From NCBI RefSeq assembly GCF_019904175.1, contig NZ_CP061913.1:8122001-8186000 (forward strand): a stretch of DNA of 64,000 nt, read 5' to 3'. The position numbers and the translations under genes were made by a program. Under the pieces are notes generated by a model, which was given only the letters and a program-made list of their open reading frames with translations, did not search any database and had not been told where the DNA came from. Origin of the DNA: Dactylosporangium vinaceum. Its GTDB lineage: Bacteria > Actinomycetota > Actinomycetes > Mycobacteriales > Micromonosporaceae. Positions 55,205-63,267 of this stretch are shown here, in pieces; positions within the stretch are counted from its first letter, which is position 1; every line of letters begins with the position of its first letter.

Positions 55205-55279
55205 AGCGGCAGCCGGGATTCGAACCCGGGACCTCCGCCATGGCGAGGCGGCGCTCTGGCCGGACTGAGCTACAACCGC
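55205..55279 (-). tRNA. tRNA-Gly (GCC) with C33
   Basis: 75 nt; acceptor GCGGTTG/CTGCCGC with one T-T mismatch, anticodon stem CCGCC/GGCGG with loop TCGCCAT (GCC), T arm CCGGG-TTCGAAT-CCCGG, U73. The nearly universal U33 is C. Confidence 0.82.
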
Positions 55280-55296
55280 GTGATCAGAAAACTGCG

Positions 55297-55368
55297 CACC
55301 GTCGACCGGGTTCGAACCGGCGACCTCGGCCTCGACAGGGCCTTGCTCTCCCACTGAGCTACGACGGC
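55297..55368 (-). tRNA. tRNA-Asp (GTC)
   Basis: 72 nt; acceptor GCCGTCG/CGACGGT, anticodon loop CTGTCGA (GTC), T loop TTCGAAC, discriminator G73, the Asp identity base. No encoded CCA. Confidence 0.9.
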
Positions 55369-55404
55369 ATGCGTGGCGAACCTCCCCCCAGGGGTTCGCA
55401 CACG

Positions 55405-55476
55405 TGGACCTGAGCGGATTCGAACCGCTGACCCTCGGTCTGCCAGACCGATGCGCTACCACTGCGCCACAAGCCC
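55405..55476 (-). tRNA. tRNA-Ala (GGC)
   Basis: 72 nt; acceptor GGGCTTG/CAGGTCC carries the G3-U70 wobble that defines Ala identity. Anticodon stem TCGGT/ACCGA with loop CTGGCAG (GGC), T arm AGCGG-TTCGAAT-CCGCT, A73. First tRNA of the array. Confidence 0.92.
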
Positions 55477-55480
55477 ATGG

Positions 55481-55496
55481 GCCGCCCGAAGGCGGC
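55481..55496 (-). other. UUCG-capped hairpin just 5' of tRNA-Ala
   Basis: On the minus strand GCCGCC-TTCG-GGCGGC forms a 6-bp stem with the very stable UUCG tetraloop, four nucleotides before the first tRNA. Possible RNA-processing or protein-binding element. Confidence 0.6.
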
Positions 55497-55510
55497 ACGA
55501 AACAATTGCG

Positions 55511-55536
55511 TGTGCCATCCACTATGGAGTTCTCAA
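55511..55536 (-). promoter_or_regulatory. Leader element upstream of tRNA array
   Basis: On the minus strand the region reads TTGAGAACTCCATAGTGG followed by ATGGCACAC. TTGAGAACTC resembles the element that precedes rRNA genes in actinobacteria (recalled from family knowledge), where it is linked to processing or antitermination. A related inverted copy lies beyond the array's other end. Confidence 0.5.
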
Positions 55537-55594
55537 TGCAGAACAATCGCACGAGGGCATGCCGAAACAGCCATTCGGCGAGGTGTGAAAAGGC

Positions 55595-55630
55595 AAAGAA
55601 AAACCGCCCGGACCCCGGTGGGGCGGGCGG
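55595..55630 (-). terminator. Intrinsic terminator of the small ORF
   Basis: On the minus strand CCGCCCG ... CGGGCGG (55630-55624 with 55610-55604) with an inner CCCC-ACC-GGGG stem is followed by TTTTTCTTTG. It separates the small ORF transcript from the tRNA array. Confidence 0.9.
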
Positions 55631-55652
55631 CGGAAGCGTCGCTGGCGTGATG

Positions 55653-55796
55653 CTAGCGGCTTCGCCCGCCCGAGGCGTCGTAGCTGGTCAGACACGTGCA
55701 ACCGGCGGCCAGGAGGAGACGGCCGAGCATGGCCCGCTTGGCTTCGAGTGCCGGGTGCCGCTGCATGACTTCCTCCTTCTTCCTCGGGTCTTTCAT
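55653..55796 (-). CDS. Small ORF (47 or 37 aa) with own terminator
   Basis: Starts 'MKDPRKKEEVMQRHPALEAK', has a hydrophobic 'MLGRLLLAAG' stretch then Cys-Thr-Cys, and ends 'SYDASGGRSR'. Both possible starts (ATG 55796 and ATG 55766) have strong ribosome sites: GAAGGA 5 nt before the first and AAGGAGG 5 nt before the second. A strong intrinsic terminator follows 22 nt after the stop, and a large palindrome lies 24 bp upstream of the first ATG. Function unknown; a signalling or modified peptide is only one possibility. Confidence 0.6.
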   Translation of the reverse strand: MKDPRKKEEVMQRHPALEAKRAMLGRLLLAAGCTCLTSYDASGGRSR

Positions 55797-55819
55797 CCGT
55801 GTCCTTCTCGGTGCTGATG

Positions 55820-55857
55820 AATACATTACGCATTCGGGCGGCGATGCACAATGTATT
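55820..55857. promoter_or_regulatory. AT-rich 14-bp imperfect palindrome
   Basis: AATACATTACGCAT (55820-55833) and ATGCACAATGTATT (55844-55857) are inverted repeats with 12 of 14 bases matched and a 10-bp spacer. It lies between the small ORF (minus) and the HAD-like gene (plus) in otherwise GC-rich DNA, so it is probably an operator controlling one or both. Confidence 0.65.
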
Positions 55858-55909
55858 TATTCGAGCGACCGGGCTCCCGGGAAGCGCCGGCAGGCGGTAC
55901 CTTGCCCCC

Positions 55910-56398
55910 ATGCCAGAGGAGCCGCCTCCCGTGTGGTTGCTCGACGTGGACGGGGTCATCAACGTCAAGCGCCCCGGCTGGGGTGCGGCGCCGTTCCACG
56001 ACCGGGCCTACGCGCTCGGAGCGCAGTGGCGGCTGCGCTGGGCGCCGGCCCTCATCGCCCGGATCAAGCGGCTGCAGCGCGACGGCGTGGCGGAGGTGCG
56101 CTGGTGCTCCACGTGGTGCGCGTGGCCGGACGAGGTCGAGCGGGTCTTCAAGCTCAAGCTCGACCGGGCCTTCGGGGAGGTCCCCGACTACTCCGTCGCG
56201 AAGCTGGCGGCGGCGCGGGCGGTCCTGCGGGGCGGGCGGCGTCTGGTGTGGACCGACGATGTGGAGGTACCGCAGGCCGGTCCGCTGTTCGACGAGCTGA
56301 CCCGGGACGACCGGGCGCTGCTCATCCGGCCCGACGACAGGCGCGGGCTGACCCCAGCGCACCTCGACGCGATCGAGGACTTCTGTAAACGCCTGTAA
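55910..56398 (+). CDS. HAD-like hydrolase-fold protein
   Basis: A 162-residue protein with the HAD nucleophile motif in 'VWLLDVDGVINV' (Asp-x-Asp-Gly-Val) and 'VRWCSTWCAWPDEVERVF' downstream, a pattern of short HAD-family proteins often left uncharacterised. 'RLVWTDDVEVP' may be motif IV. TACCTT lies 6 nt before ATG 55910, so the mRNA is likely leaderless. It lies 53 bp after a large palindrome. Substrate unknown. Confidence 0.82.
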   Translation: MPEEPPPVWLLDVDGVINVKRPGWGAAPFHDRAYALGAQWRLRWAPALIARIKRLQRDGVAEVRWCSTWCAWPDEVERVFKLKLDRAFGEVPDYSVAKLAAARAVLRGGRRLVWTDDVEVPQAGPLFDELTRDDRALLIRPDDRRGLTPAHLDAIEDFCKRL

Positions 56399-56435
56399 AT
56401 TTGCCCATAAACAATCTGCGTGGAATATTATCTGT

Positions 56436-57998
56436 ATGACCGACTATGGCCACGACCTGCGGTTCGGGACCTTCCTGCCCGCCGAGGCCGCCAACGCCGC
56501 CGAGGCGCTGCGCCTCGCGGTGCGCACCGAGGATCTCGGCCTGGACCTCACGAGCCTGCAGGACCACCCCTACCAGAGCAAGTTTCTGGACTCCTGGACC
56601 CAGCTGTCGGTGATCGCCGCGCACACCGAACGGATCTCGGTGTTCCCGAACGTCGCCAACCTCCCGCTGCGCCCGCCCGCCGTCCTCGCCCGGGCCGCGG
56701 CGAGCCTCGACCTGCTCACCGGCGGCCGGGTCGAGCTCGGCATCGGCGCCGGCGGGTTCTGGGATCCGATCGTGGCGATGGGCGGGCCCCGGCGCCGCCC
56801 CGGCGAGGCGCTGCAGGCCCTGGAGGAGGCGATCGCGGTCATCCGCGCCCTGTGGAGTGAGGAGCGTTCGGTCCGCTTCGCGGGTGAGCACTACCGGCTG
56901 GAGGGCGCGCACCCCGGCCCCGGCGCGGCGCACGACATCGGCATCTGGATCGGCGCGATCAAGCCGCGCGCCCTCGCGCTGACCGGCCGGGTGGCCGATG
57001 GGTGGCTGCCCAGCTCGCCGTACGTCCCGCCGGAGCAGTTGGCCGAGTCCAACCGCCGCATCGACGAGGCCGCGGTCGCCGCCGGTCGCCGCCCCGAGGA
57101 CATCCGCCGCCTGTACAACATCGCGGGCACGTTCCGCGGCGACGGCCGCGAGTTCCTGCAGGGCCCGCCGAAGGTCTGGGTGGAGCAGCTGGCCGAGCTG
57201 GCCGTCACCGAGGGCATGAGCTCGTTCATCCTCATGGTCCAGGCCGGGGGCGACAGCGACCTGGAGCGGTTCGCGACCGAGGTCGTGCCCGCGGTCCGCG
57301 AGCTGGTGACGGCGGAGCGGACCGGGCCGTCCGCGAAGCCCCGAGCCGCGGTGGTCGAGCTCGCCGAGCCCGCACCGGGCACAGCCGAGCGCCCGCTCAA
57401 CCCGACACTCGCCACGCCCACGCCCGACGACGGCACGCGCTTCTCGGACGTGCGGCTGTGGGACGAGTCCGAGCGGCCCACCGGCCCCGAGAGCGACCTC
57501 GCCGCCACCTACAGCGCCCGGCAGCGGGCGTCGGGGGCGCACCTGATCGAGGTACACGACCATCTGCGGCAGGAGATGCAGCAGCTGCGCGATCTCGTGG
57601 ACCAGGTGGCGGCCGGGGCCATGGACCTCGGCCGGGCCCGCTCGATGATCAACACGATGGCGATGCGGCAGAACAACTGGACGCTCGGCACCTACTGCGA
57701 GAGCTACTGCCGGGTCGTCACCACGCACCACACCATCGAGGACCTGAGCCTGTTCCCGCGCCTGCGGGCGGCCGACCCCCGGCTCGGGCCGGTCGTCGAC
57801 CGCCTGGAGGCGGAGCACCACGTGATCGCCGACGTCCTGGAGCGCGTCGACCGGGCGCTGGTGGCGATGGTCGCGAAGCCCGAGGGCATCGACGAGGTGC
57901 GGGCGGCGGTCGACCTGCTGACCGACACGCTGCTGTCGCACCTGTCGTACGAGGAGCGGGAGCTGGTCGAGCCCCTCAGCCGCTACAACGTGATGTAG
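56436..57998 (+). CDS. LLM-class flavin oxidoreductase fused to hemerythrin domain
   Basis: A 520-residue fusion. Residues 1-290 are a luciferase-like (LLM, F420/FMN-dependent) monooxygenase TIM barrel ('FGTFLPAEAANAAEALRLAV', 'GGRVELGIGAGGFWDPIVAM', 'GIWIGAIKPRALALTGRVAD'). After a Pro/Thr-rich linker (about 300-350), residues 355-515 are a hemerythrin/HHE four-helix bundle with the iron-ligand-type His/Glu set ('HLIEVHDHLRQEM', 'TTHHTIEDLSLFPRL', 'LEAEHHVIADVLERVD', 'LLSHLSYEERELVEPL'). The fusion may couple oxygen or iron sensing to an F420/FMN oxidation. The 3' end overlaps the convergent SDR gene by 16 nt. Confidence 0.92.
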   Translation: MTDYGHDLRFGTFLPAEAANAAEALRLAVRTEDLGLDLTSLQDHPYQSKFLDSWTQLSVIAAHTERISVFPNVANLPLRPPAVLARAAASLDLLTGGRVELGIGAGGFWDPIVAMGGPRRRPGEALQALEEAIAVIRALWSEERSVRFAGEHYRLEGAHPGPGAAHDIGIWIGAIKPRALALTGRVADGWLPSSPYVPPEQLAESNRRIDEAAVAAGRRPEDIRRLYNIAGTFRGDGREFLQGPPKVWVEQLAELAVTEGMSSFILMVQAGGDSDLERFATEVVPAVRELVTAERTGPSAKPRAAVVELAEPAPGTAERPLNPTLATPTPDDGTRFSDVRLWDESERPTGPESDLAATYSARQRASGAHLIEVHDHLRQEMQQLRDLVDQVAAGAMDLGRARSMINTMAMRQNNWTLGTYCESYCRVVTTHHTIEDLSLFPRLRAADPRLGPVVDRLEAEHHVIADVLERVDRALVAMVAKPEGIDEVRAAVDLLTDTLLSHLSYEERELVEPLSRYNVM

Positions 57999-58876
57999 CG
58001 CGTCGAGACCTCCCACAGCCGGGCCGCGGCCTCGGGGTCGAGCGCGTAGGCGGCGACCCCGGTTCGCGACCCCGGCTCGTGGGGCCCGGCGAGGGCGCAG
58101 TCCTCGTAGTAGGTGCCGAACTCGGTGACGAGCGGCGACCCGGCCAGCAGCGCCGAGGTGGCCGCGCCCTGCTCCGGCGTCTTCCACCGCATCGGCCGGC
58201 CGCCGTTGGCCGCGGTCGCCGTGCGGATGAGTTCGTCGACGTCGATGTGGCGCTGGAGGTTGGTGTGGATGCCGCCGGGGTTGAGGGCGTTGACCCGGAC
58301 CCCGTCGCCGCTCCAGCGCCGGTCGGCCTCCACCGCGAACAGCACGTTTGCCGTCTTCGACTGCCCGTAGGCCAGCCACGGGTCGTACTCGCGCCGCTCG
58401 AACTGGATGTCCTCGAACACCACCGGCGAGCGCAGGTGCGCGGTCGAGCTCACGGCCACGACCCGCGCGCCCTGGGCCGCCCGGAGCGCGGGCAGCAGCC
58501 GCACCGCGAGCGCGAAGTGCCCGAGGTGGTTCGTCGCGAACTGCGACTCCCAGCCCTGCGCGGTCCGGCTCAGCGGCGAGGCCATCACGCCCGCGTTGTT
58601 GACGAGGATGTGCAGCGGCCCGTCCCAGGCGAATGCGCGCACCGACGCCTGGTCGGCCAGGTCGAGGTGGGCCACGTCCGCCTTGATCTCGGCGGCCAGG
58701 TCCCGCGCCGCCGCGGTGTTGCGCACGGCCAGGGTGACCGCGGCGCCCGCGGCCGCGAGCGCGCGGGCCGTCTCGACGCCGATGCCCGACGCGCCGCCGG
58801 TGACGATCGCCCGCTTGCCGCTCAGGTCGACGCCCGCGAGGACCTCGGCCGCCGTCGACTCGAAACCGAAACTCAC
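57983..58876 (-). CDS. Short-chain dehydrogenase/reductase (paralogue 1)
   Basis: A 297-residue classical-extended SDR. 'IVTGGASGIGVETARALAAA' is the NAD(P)-binding motif, 'ILVNNAGVM' the NNAG motif, and 'YGQSK' the catalytic Tyr-x-x-x-Lys. It resembles the WWOX/retinol-dehydrogenase-like group common in actinomycetes. GTG 58876 overlaps the stop of its paralogue by 4 nt, so both are co-translated. Substrate unknown. Confidence 0.92.
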   Translation of the reverse strand: MSFGFESTAAEVLAGVDLSGKRAIVTGGASGIGVETARALAAAGAAVTLAVRNTAAARDLAAEIKADVAHLDLADQASVRAFAWDGPLHILVNNAGVMASPLSRTAQGWESQFATNHLGHFALAVRLLPALRAAQGARVVAVSSTAHLRSPVVFEDIQFERREYDPWLAYGQSKTANVLFAVEADRRWSGDGVRVNALNPGGIHTNLQRHIDVDELIRTATAANGGRPMRWKTPEQGAATSALLAGSPLVTEFGTYYEDCALAGPHEPGSRTGVAAYALDPEAAARLWEVSTRYITL

Positions 58877-59787
58877 CGGGACACCTCCTGCTCACTGATC
58901 GTCCACAGGCGCGCGGCCGCGTCCGGGTCCAGGGCGTAGGCGGCCACACCCGTCCGCGTCCCGGGCTGGTTGGGGCCGGCCTCGTTGCAGTTCTCGAAGT
59001 AGCGGCCGCCGACGCCGTCCAGCAGCGGCGAGCCGGCCAGCAGCGCCGACGTGGCCGCGCCCTGCTCCACGGTCTTGAGCTCCGGGTTGGGGTTGCCGGT
59101 CGCGGCGCGCAGGCGCTGGAGTTCGGCGGCGTCGACGTACCGCTGCAGGTTCGTCTGAATGGAGCCGGGGTGCAGGGCGTTGACGAGGACGCCGTCGCCC
59201 GACCACCGCCGGTTCGCCTCCACCGCGAAGAGGATGTTGGCCGTCTTGGACTGCCCGTAGGCCGACCAGGGCTCGTACTCCCGGCGCTCGAAGTGGATGT
59301 CGTCGAACACGACGGGCGAGAAGAGGTGCCCGGCCGACGACACCGAGACCACGCGGGCCCCGTGCGCCGCACGCAGCGCCGGCAGCAGCCCGGACGCGAG
59401 CGCGAAGTGGCCGAGGTGGTTCGTCGCGAACTGCAGCTCCCAGCCCTCCGGCGACCGCCCGAGCGGCCGGGCCATGACGCCGGCGTTGTTCACGAGGATG
59501 TGCAGCGGCCCCTCCCAGGCGCCGGTCAGCTCGCGGACCGAGCCCTGATCGGCCAGGTCGAGCGGGACGACGCCGTGGGCCTTGACCTCGGCCGCGACCC
59601 GCGCTGCGGCCGTGACGTCCCGGGCGGCCAGGGTGACCTCGGCGCCCGCGGCCGCGAGGGCCCGGGCGGTCTCGACGCCGATCCCGGACGCCCCACCGGT
59701 GACCAGGGCGCGCTTCCCGCCGAGGTCGACGCCCGCGAGGACCTCGGCCGCGGTCGACGCTTTCCCGAACGGTGTGGTGACGGTCAT
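58873..59787 (-). CDS. Short-chain dehydrogenase/reductase (paralogue 2)
   Basis: A 304-residue SDR closely similar to the downstream one over its entire length: 'STAAEVLAGVDLGGKRALVT' starts, then 'TGGASGIGVETARALAAAG', 'NNAGVM', and 'YGQSKTANILFAVEANRRWS'. The two are evidently a tandem duplication. ATG 59787 follows GGAGAAG. It is divergent from a TetR regulator with two shared palindromic operators. Confidence 0.92.
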   Translation of the reverse strand: MTVTTPFGKASTAAEVLAGVDLGGKRALVTGGASGIGVETARALAAAGAEVTLAARDVTAAARVAAEVKAHGVVPLDLADQGSVRELTGAWEGPLHILVNNAGVMARPLGRSPEGWELQFATNHLGHFALASGLLPALRAAHGARVVSVSSAGHLFSPVVFDDIHFERREYEPWSAYGQSKTANILFAVEANRRWSGDGVLVNALHPGSIQTNLQRYVDAAELQRLRAATGNPNPELKTVEQGAATSALLAGSPLLDGVGGRYFENCNEAGPNQPGTRTGVAAYALDPDAAARLWTISEQEVSR

Positions 59788-59814
59788 GATCTTCTCCAGC
59801 GGTATGCTTGGAAA

Positions 59815-59859
59815 CGGAGGTTCCTCCGCATGCCTCCACGTTAACCGGAGGAGCCTCCG
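59815..59859. promoter_or_regulatory. Pair of matching palindromes, TetR operators
   Basis: CGGAGG-TT-CCTCCG (59815-59828) and CGGAGG-AG-CCTCCG (59846-59859) are the same palindrome with different 2-bp centres; centres are 31 bp apart, close to three helical turns. They lie between the divergent SDR and TetR genes. Confidence 0.8.
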
Positions 59860-59882
59860 ATTCGCCACCCTTGGAGTGTGAC

Positions 59883-60449
59883 GTGACGCACCCGCGCCCC
59901 CTGCGCGCCGACGCCCGGCGCAACCGTGACCGCCTCCTGGAGGCCGCCCTCAAAGCCTTCTCCACCGAGGCGGCCGAGGAGGTCACCCTGGAACAGGTGG
60001 CCCGCGACGCCGGCGTGGGGATCGGCACCCTCTACCGGCACTTCCCGACCCGGGAGGCGCTCATCGAGGAGGTGTACCGGGCCGAGCTCGCCCGCCTGTG
60101 CGAGTCGGCCCCGCGCCTGCTGGCCACCATGTCCCCGCCGGACGCGCTGCGGGCCTGGATGGACGCCTTCATCGACTACTCGGCGGCGAAGCGCGGTCTG
60201 GCCGAGGCCCTGCGCACCGTCATCGCCGCCGGCGGGCAGCCGTTCGCCCAGAGCCGCACCTCGATGGAGGCCGCCCTGCGCGAGCTGCTGGCCGCGGCGG
60301 CGGACTCGGGCGTGCGCCAGGACGTCGAGCCCTACGACGTGATGGTCGCCCTGAACGCCGTCTCCCTGTGGGTCTCCGAGGCGGACCGCCGGGACCCGGC
60401 CGCCCGCGTGCTGGACCTGCTGATGGACGGTCTGCGGTACCACGGCTGA
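59883..60449 (+). CDS. TetR-family transcriptional regulator
   Basis: A 188-residue protein: HTH in 'VTLEQVARDAGVGIGTLYRH', preceded by 'RADARRNRDRLLEAALKAFS'; the rest is an all-helical ligand-binding domain. GTG 59883 gives a normal N-terminus. Divergent from the SDR pair; two identical-arm palindromes between them are likely its operators, so it probably represses the SDR operon until a substrate of these enzymes binds. Confidence 0.92.
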   Translation: MTHPRPLRADARRNRDRLLEAALKAFSTEAAEEVTLEQVARDAGVGIGTLYRHFPTREALIEEVYRAELARLCESAPRLLATMSPPDALRAWMDAFIDYSAAKRGLAEALRTVIAAGGQPFAQSRTSMEAALRELLAAAADSGVRQDVEPYDVMVALNAVSLWVSEADRRDPAARVLDLLMDGLRYHG

Positions 60450-60474
60450 AGCGCCGGTCGGCGACAATCGACCG

Positions 60475-63267
60475 ATGAGGGTGGGGCTGCTCGGGCCGGC
60501 GGAGATCATCGACGGCGGGGCGCGGGTCGCGCTCGGCGGCCGCAAACCGTCGATCCTCGTCGCCGTCCTGGCCTGCGCGGTCAACCGGCCGGTGCCGGGC
60601 GCCGAGCTGTGCGCGGCGCTGTGGGGCACGCCGGTCCCGGCCCGGGCCGAGCAGAACCTGCGGGTCTGGGTCCACCATCTGCGCCGGGCCATCGGCGGCT
60701 CCCGCATCGACAGGCGCGGCGACGGGTACGTCCTGGCCCTCGGGCCGGACGAGCTCGACATCACGGCGTTCCGGGCGCTGGCCGAGCAGGGGCGCGCGGC
60801 CGCCGGTGCCGGGGCGGCGCAGCGGGCCGGCGGGCTGTTCGGTGCCGCCCTGGACCTGTGGCGCGGGCCGGCGCTGGCCGGTCTGGAGGCGGTGCCGGTC
60901 CTCGGGGCCGAGGCGGCCCGGCTGGAGGAGGAGCGCCTGCAGGTGCTGGAGCAGCGGTTCGCGGCCGACCTCGCACTCGGGCGGCACGCCGCGATCGTGG
61001 CCGAGCTGCAGTCCCTCACCGCCCGCCACCCGATCCGCGAGACGTTCCACGGCCAGCTGATGGAGGCGCTCGCCGGCGCCGGGCGGACCGCGGAGGCGCT
61101 CGCCGTCTACGGTGCGCTGCGGGAGGTCCTGGCCGACGAGCTCGGCGCCGACCCCGGCCGGCCGCTGCAGGACCTGCACCTGGCGCTCCTGCGCAACCGG
61201 CCGCCGGCCGCCAGGCCCCCGGCGGCCGGGGCGCTGCCGGTGGCGGTGCCGCGCCAGCTCCCCGCCGCCGTGACCGGGTTCGTGGGCCGGGCGGCCTGGC
61301 TCGCCCGGCTCGACGCGCTGCTGCCGGACGGGTCCCCGGCGACCCCGATCGCCGCCGTCAGCGGGCCCGGCGGCATCGGCAAGACCACCCTGGCCGTGCA
61401 CTGGGCCCACCGCGTGCAGGACCGGTTCCCCGACGGCCAGCTCTACGTCAACCTGCGCGGCTTCGACCCGACCGCGGCCCCGGCCGACCCGGCCGACGTG
61501 CTGCGCGACTGCCTGGAGGCCCTCGGCGTGCCGGGGTCCGCCGTCCCCGACCGGTTCGAGGCCCGCTCCGCCCTGTACCGCACCACCCTGGCCGACCGTC
61601 GCGTGCTCGTCGTGCTCGACAACGCCCGCGACGCCGACCACGTCCGCCCGCTGCTGCCCGGCAGCCGCCACTGCCTGACCATGGTGACCAGCCGCGACCA
61701 GCTCACCGGGCTCGTCGCCGAGGGCGGCCGGGCCCTGCCGCTCGACGCGTTCTCGGCCGCCGAGGCCCGCGCGCTGCTGGCCCACCGCCTGGACGCCGCC
61801 CGGGCCGCCGACGCCGACGCCGCCACCGGCCGGATCGTGGAGCGCTGCGCGGGCCTGCCGCTGGCCCTGACGATCGTCACCGCCCGGCTGGCGACCAACC
61901 CGCACCTGAGCCTCGACGCGGTCGCCGACGAGCTGGCCCGCAGCCGCCGCCGGCTCGACCCGTTCACCGGCGGCGACGTGGTCACCGACGTCCGGGCGGT
62001 GTTCTCCTGGTCCTACCGGATCCTGAGCCCCGGCGCCGCCAGGCTGTTCCGCCTCATGGGGCTGCTGCAGGTCGGCCCCGACATCGGGCTCGCGGCCGCC
62101 GCCGCCCTGCTGGAACTCTCCCCGCAGGACGCCCGGCCGCTGCTGACCCAGCTCGTGCGCGGGCACCTGATCGGCGAGCGGCCGGGCGACCGGTACGCGC
62201 TCCACGACCTGCTGCGCGCCTACGCCGCCGAGCTCGCGGCCGCCACCGACTTGCCCGCCGATCGCGAGGCCGCCCTGCGCCGGCTGCTCGACTACTACCT
62301 GTACTCTGCCCGCGCGGCGGCGGTCGCCCTGGAGCACTCCGGCGCCGACGCGGTCCCGGACGAGCCAGCCGAGCGGTTCGCCGACCATCGGGCGGCCGTG
62401 GCCTGGCTGGCCGCCGAGCGCCCGGCGCTCGTGGCCGCGGTCGGCCGCGCGCACGACGGCGGCCGACCGGAGCACTGCCGCCGGCTGGCCCGGATCATCC
62501 AGGACTTCCTCGCCGCCCAGGGCCACTGGCACGACCTGCGCCGGGTCCAGCAGATCGCGCTGAGCTCCGCGACCGGCGCGGACGACCCGGCCGCGCAGAT
62601 CATTGCCCGGCGCAGCCTCGCCTACGCCGAGACGCTGCTGGGCCACCACGACCGGGCCGAGATCCACCTGCGGTTCGCGCTGGAGCAGATCCACCGGCTC
62701 GGCGACCCGGTCCAGGAGGCGTACTGCATCCACAACCTGGCCATCGTGAAGCAGTCCCAGGCCGGCTATGCGCAGGCGCTGGACCTGGAGCGGCAGGCAC
62801 TCGAACGGTTCCGGCGGCTCGGCCACCCGCGCGGCGAGGCGGCCGTGCTCAACACCATCGCGTGCCTGCACGCGGCGCTGGGCGAGCCCGAGCTGGCCCT
62901 CGAGTTCGGCCAGCAGGCGCTGGCCGTGCACCGCACGAGCGACTCGTGGCGGCGCGACCCGGCGTTCCTCGACACCATCGCCGACGCCTACCGGCAGCTC
63001 GGGCAGTATCAGGCCGCGCAGGAGCACTACCGCGAGGCGCTCGGGCTCGCGCGGGACGTCGGCAACCGCTACCTGGAGGCCGCCATCCTGGCCCAGCTCG
63101 GCGACACCCACCACGCCGCCGGCGAGCCCGGCCCGGCCGGCGGCGCCTGGCGCGAGGCGGCCGAGCTCATCGCGGACCTCGACCAGCTGCCCACCGTCAG
63201 CCCGGTGAACGACTTCCACACCAAGGTTCCCGACCTGGCGACGCTCTACGCGAAACTGGGCGCATGA
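60475..63267 (+). CDS. SARP/AfsR-type regulator with NB-ARC and TPR domains
   Basis: A 930-residue regulator. The N-terminal OmpR-like winged HTH ('LGGRKPSILVAVLACAVNRP', 'EQNLRVWVHHLRRAIGG') and BTAD (to about 245) are followed by an NB-ARC ATPase (Walker A 'GPGGIGKTTLAVHWAH', Walker B 'RVLVVLDNA') and C-terminal TPRs ('LERQALERFRRLGHPRGEAA', 'EHYREALGLARDVG'). AfsR-like proteins activate antibiotic or developmental genes in response to signals. The stop overlaps the next gene's ATG (ATGA), so a VOC protein is coupled to it. Confidence 0.93.
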   Translation: MRVGLLGPAEIIDGGARVALGGRKPSILVAVLACAVNRPVPGAELCAALWGTPVPARAEQNLRVWVHHLRRAIGGSRIDRRGDGYVLALGPDELDITAFRALAEQGRAAAGAGAAQRAGGLFGAALDLWRGPALAGLEAVPVLGAEAARLEEERLQVLEQRFAADLALGRHAAIVAELQSLTARHPIRETFHGQLMEALAGAGRTAEALAVYGALREVLADELGADPGRPLQDLHLALLRNRPPAARPPAAGALPVAVPRQLPAAVTGFVGRAAWLARLDALLPDGSPATPIAAVSGPGGIGKTTLAVHWAHRVQDRFPDGQLYVNLRGFDPTAAPADPADVLRDCLEALGVPGSAVPDRFEARSALYRTTLADRRVLVVLDNARDADHVRPLLPGSRHCLTMVTSRDQLTGLVAEGGRALPLDAFSAAEARALLAHRLDAARAADADAATGRIVERCAGLPLALTIVTARLATNPHLSLDAVADELARSRRRLDPFTGGDVVTDVRAVFSWSYRILSPGAARLFRLMGLLQVGPDIGLAAAAALLELSPQDARPLLTQLVRGHLIGERPGDRYALHDLLRAYAAELAAATDLPADREAALRRLLDYYLYSARAAAVALEHSGADAVPDEPAERFADHRAAVAWLAAERPALVAAVGRAHDGGRPEHCRRLARIIQDFLAAQGHWHDLRRVQQIALSSATGADDPAAQIIARRSLAYAETLLGHHDRAEIHLRFALEQIHRLGDPVQEAYCIHNLAIVKQSQAGYAQALDLERQALERFRRLGHPRGEAAVLNTIACLHAALGEPELALEFGQQALAVHRTSDSWRRDPAFLDTIADAYRQLGQYQAAQEHYREALGLARDVGNRYLEAAILAQLGDTHHAAGEPGPAGGAWREAAELIADLDQLPTVSPVNDFHTKVPDLATLYAKLGA

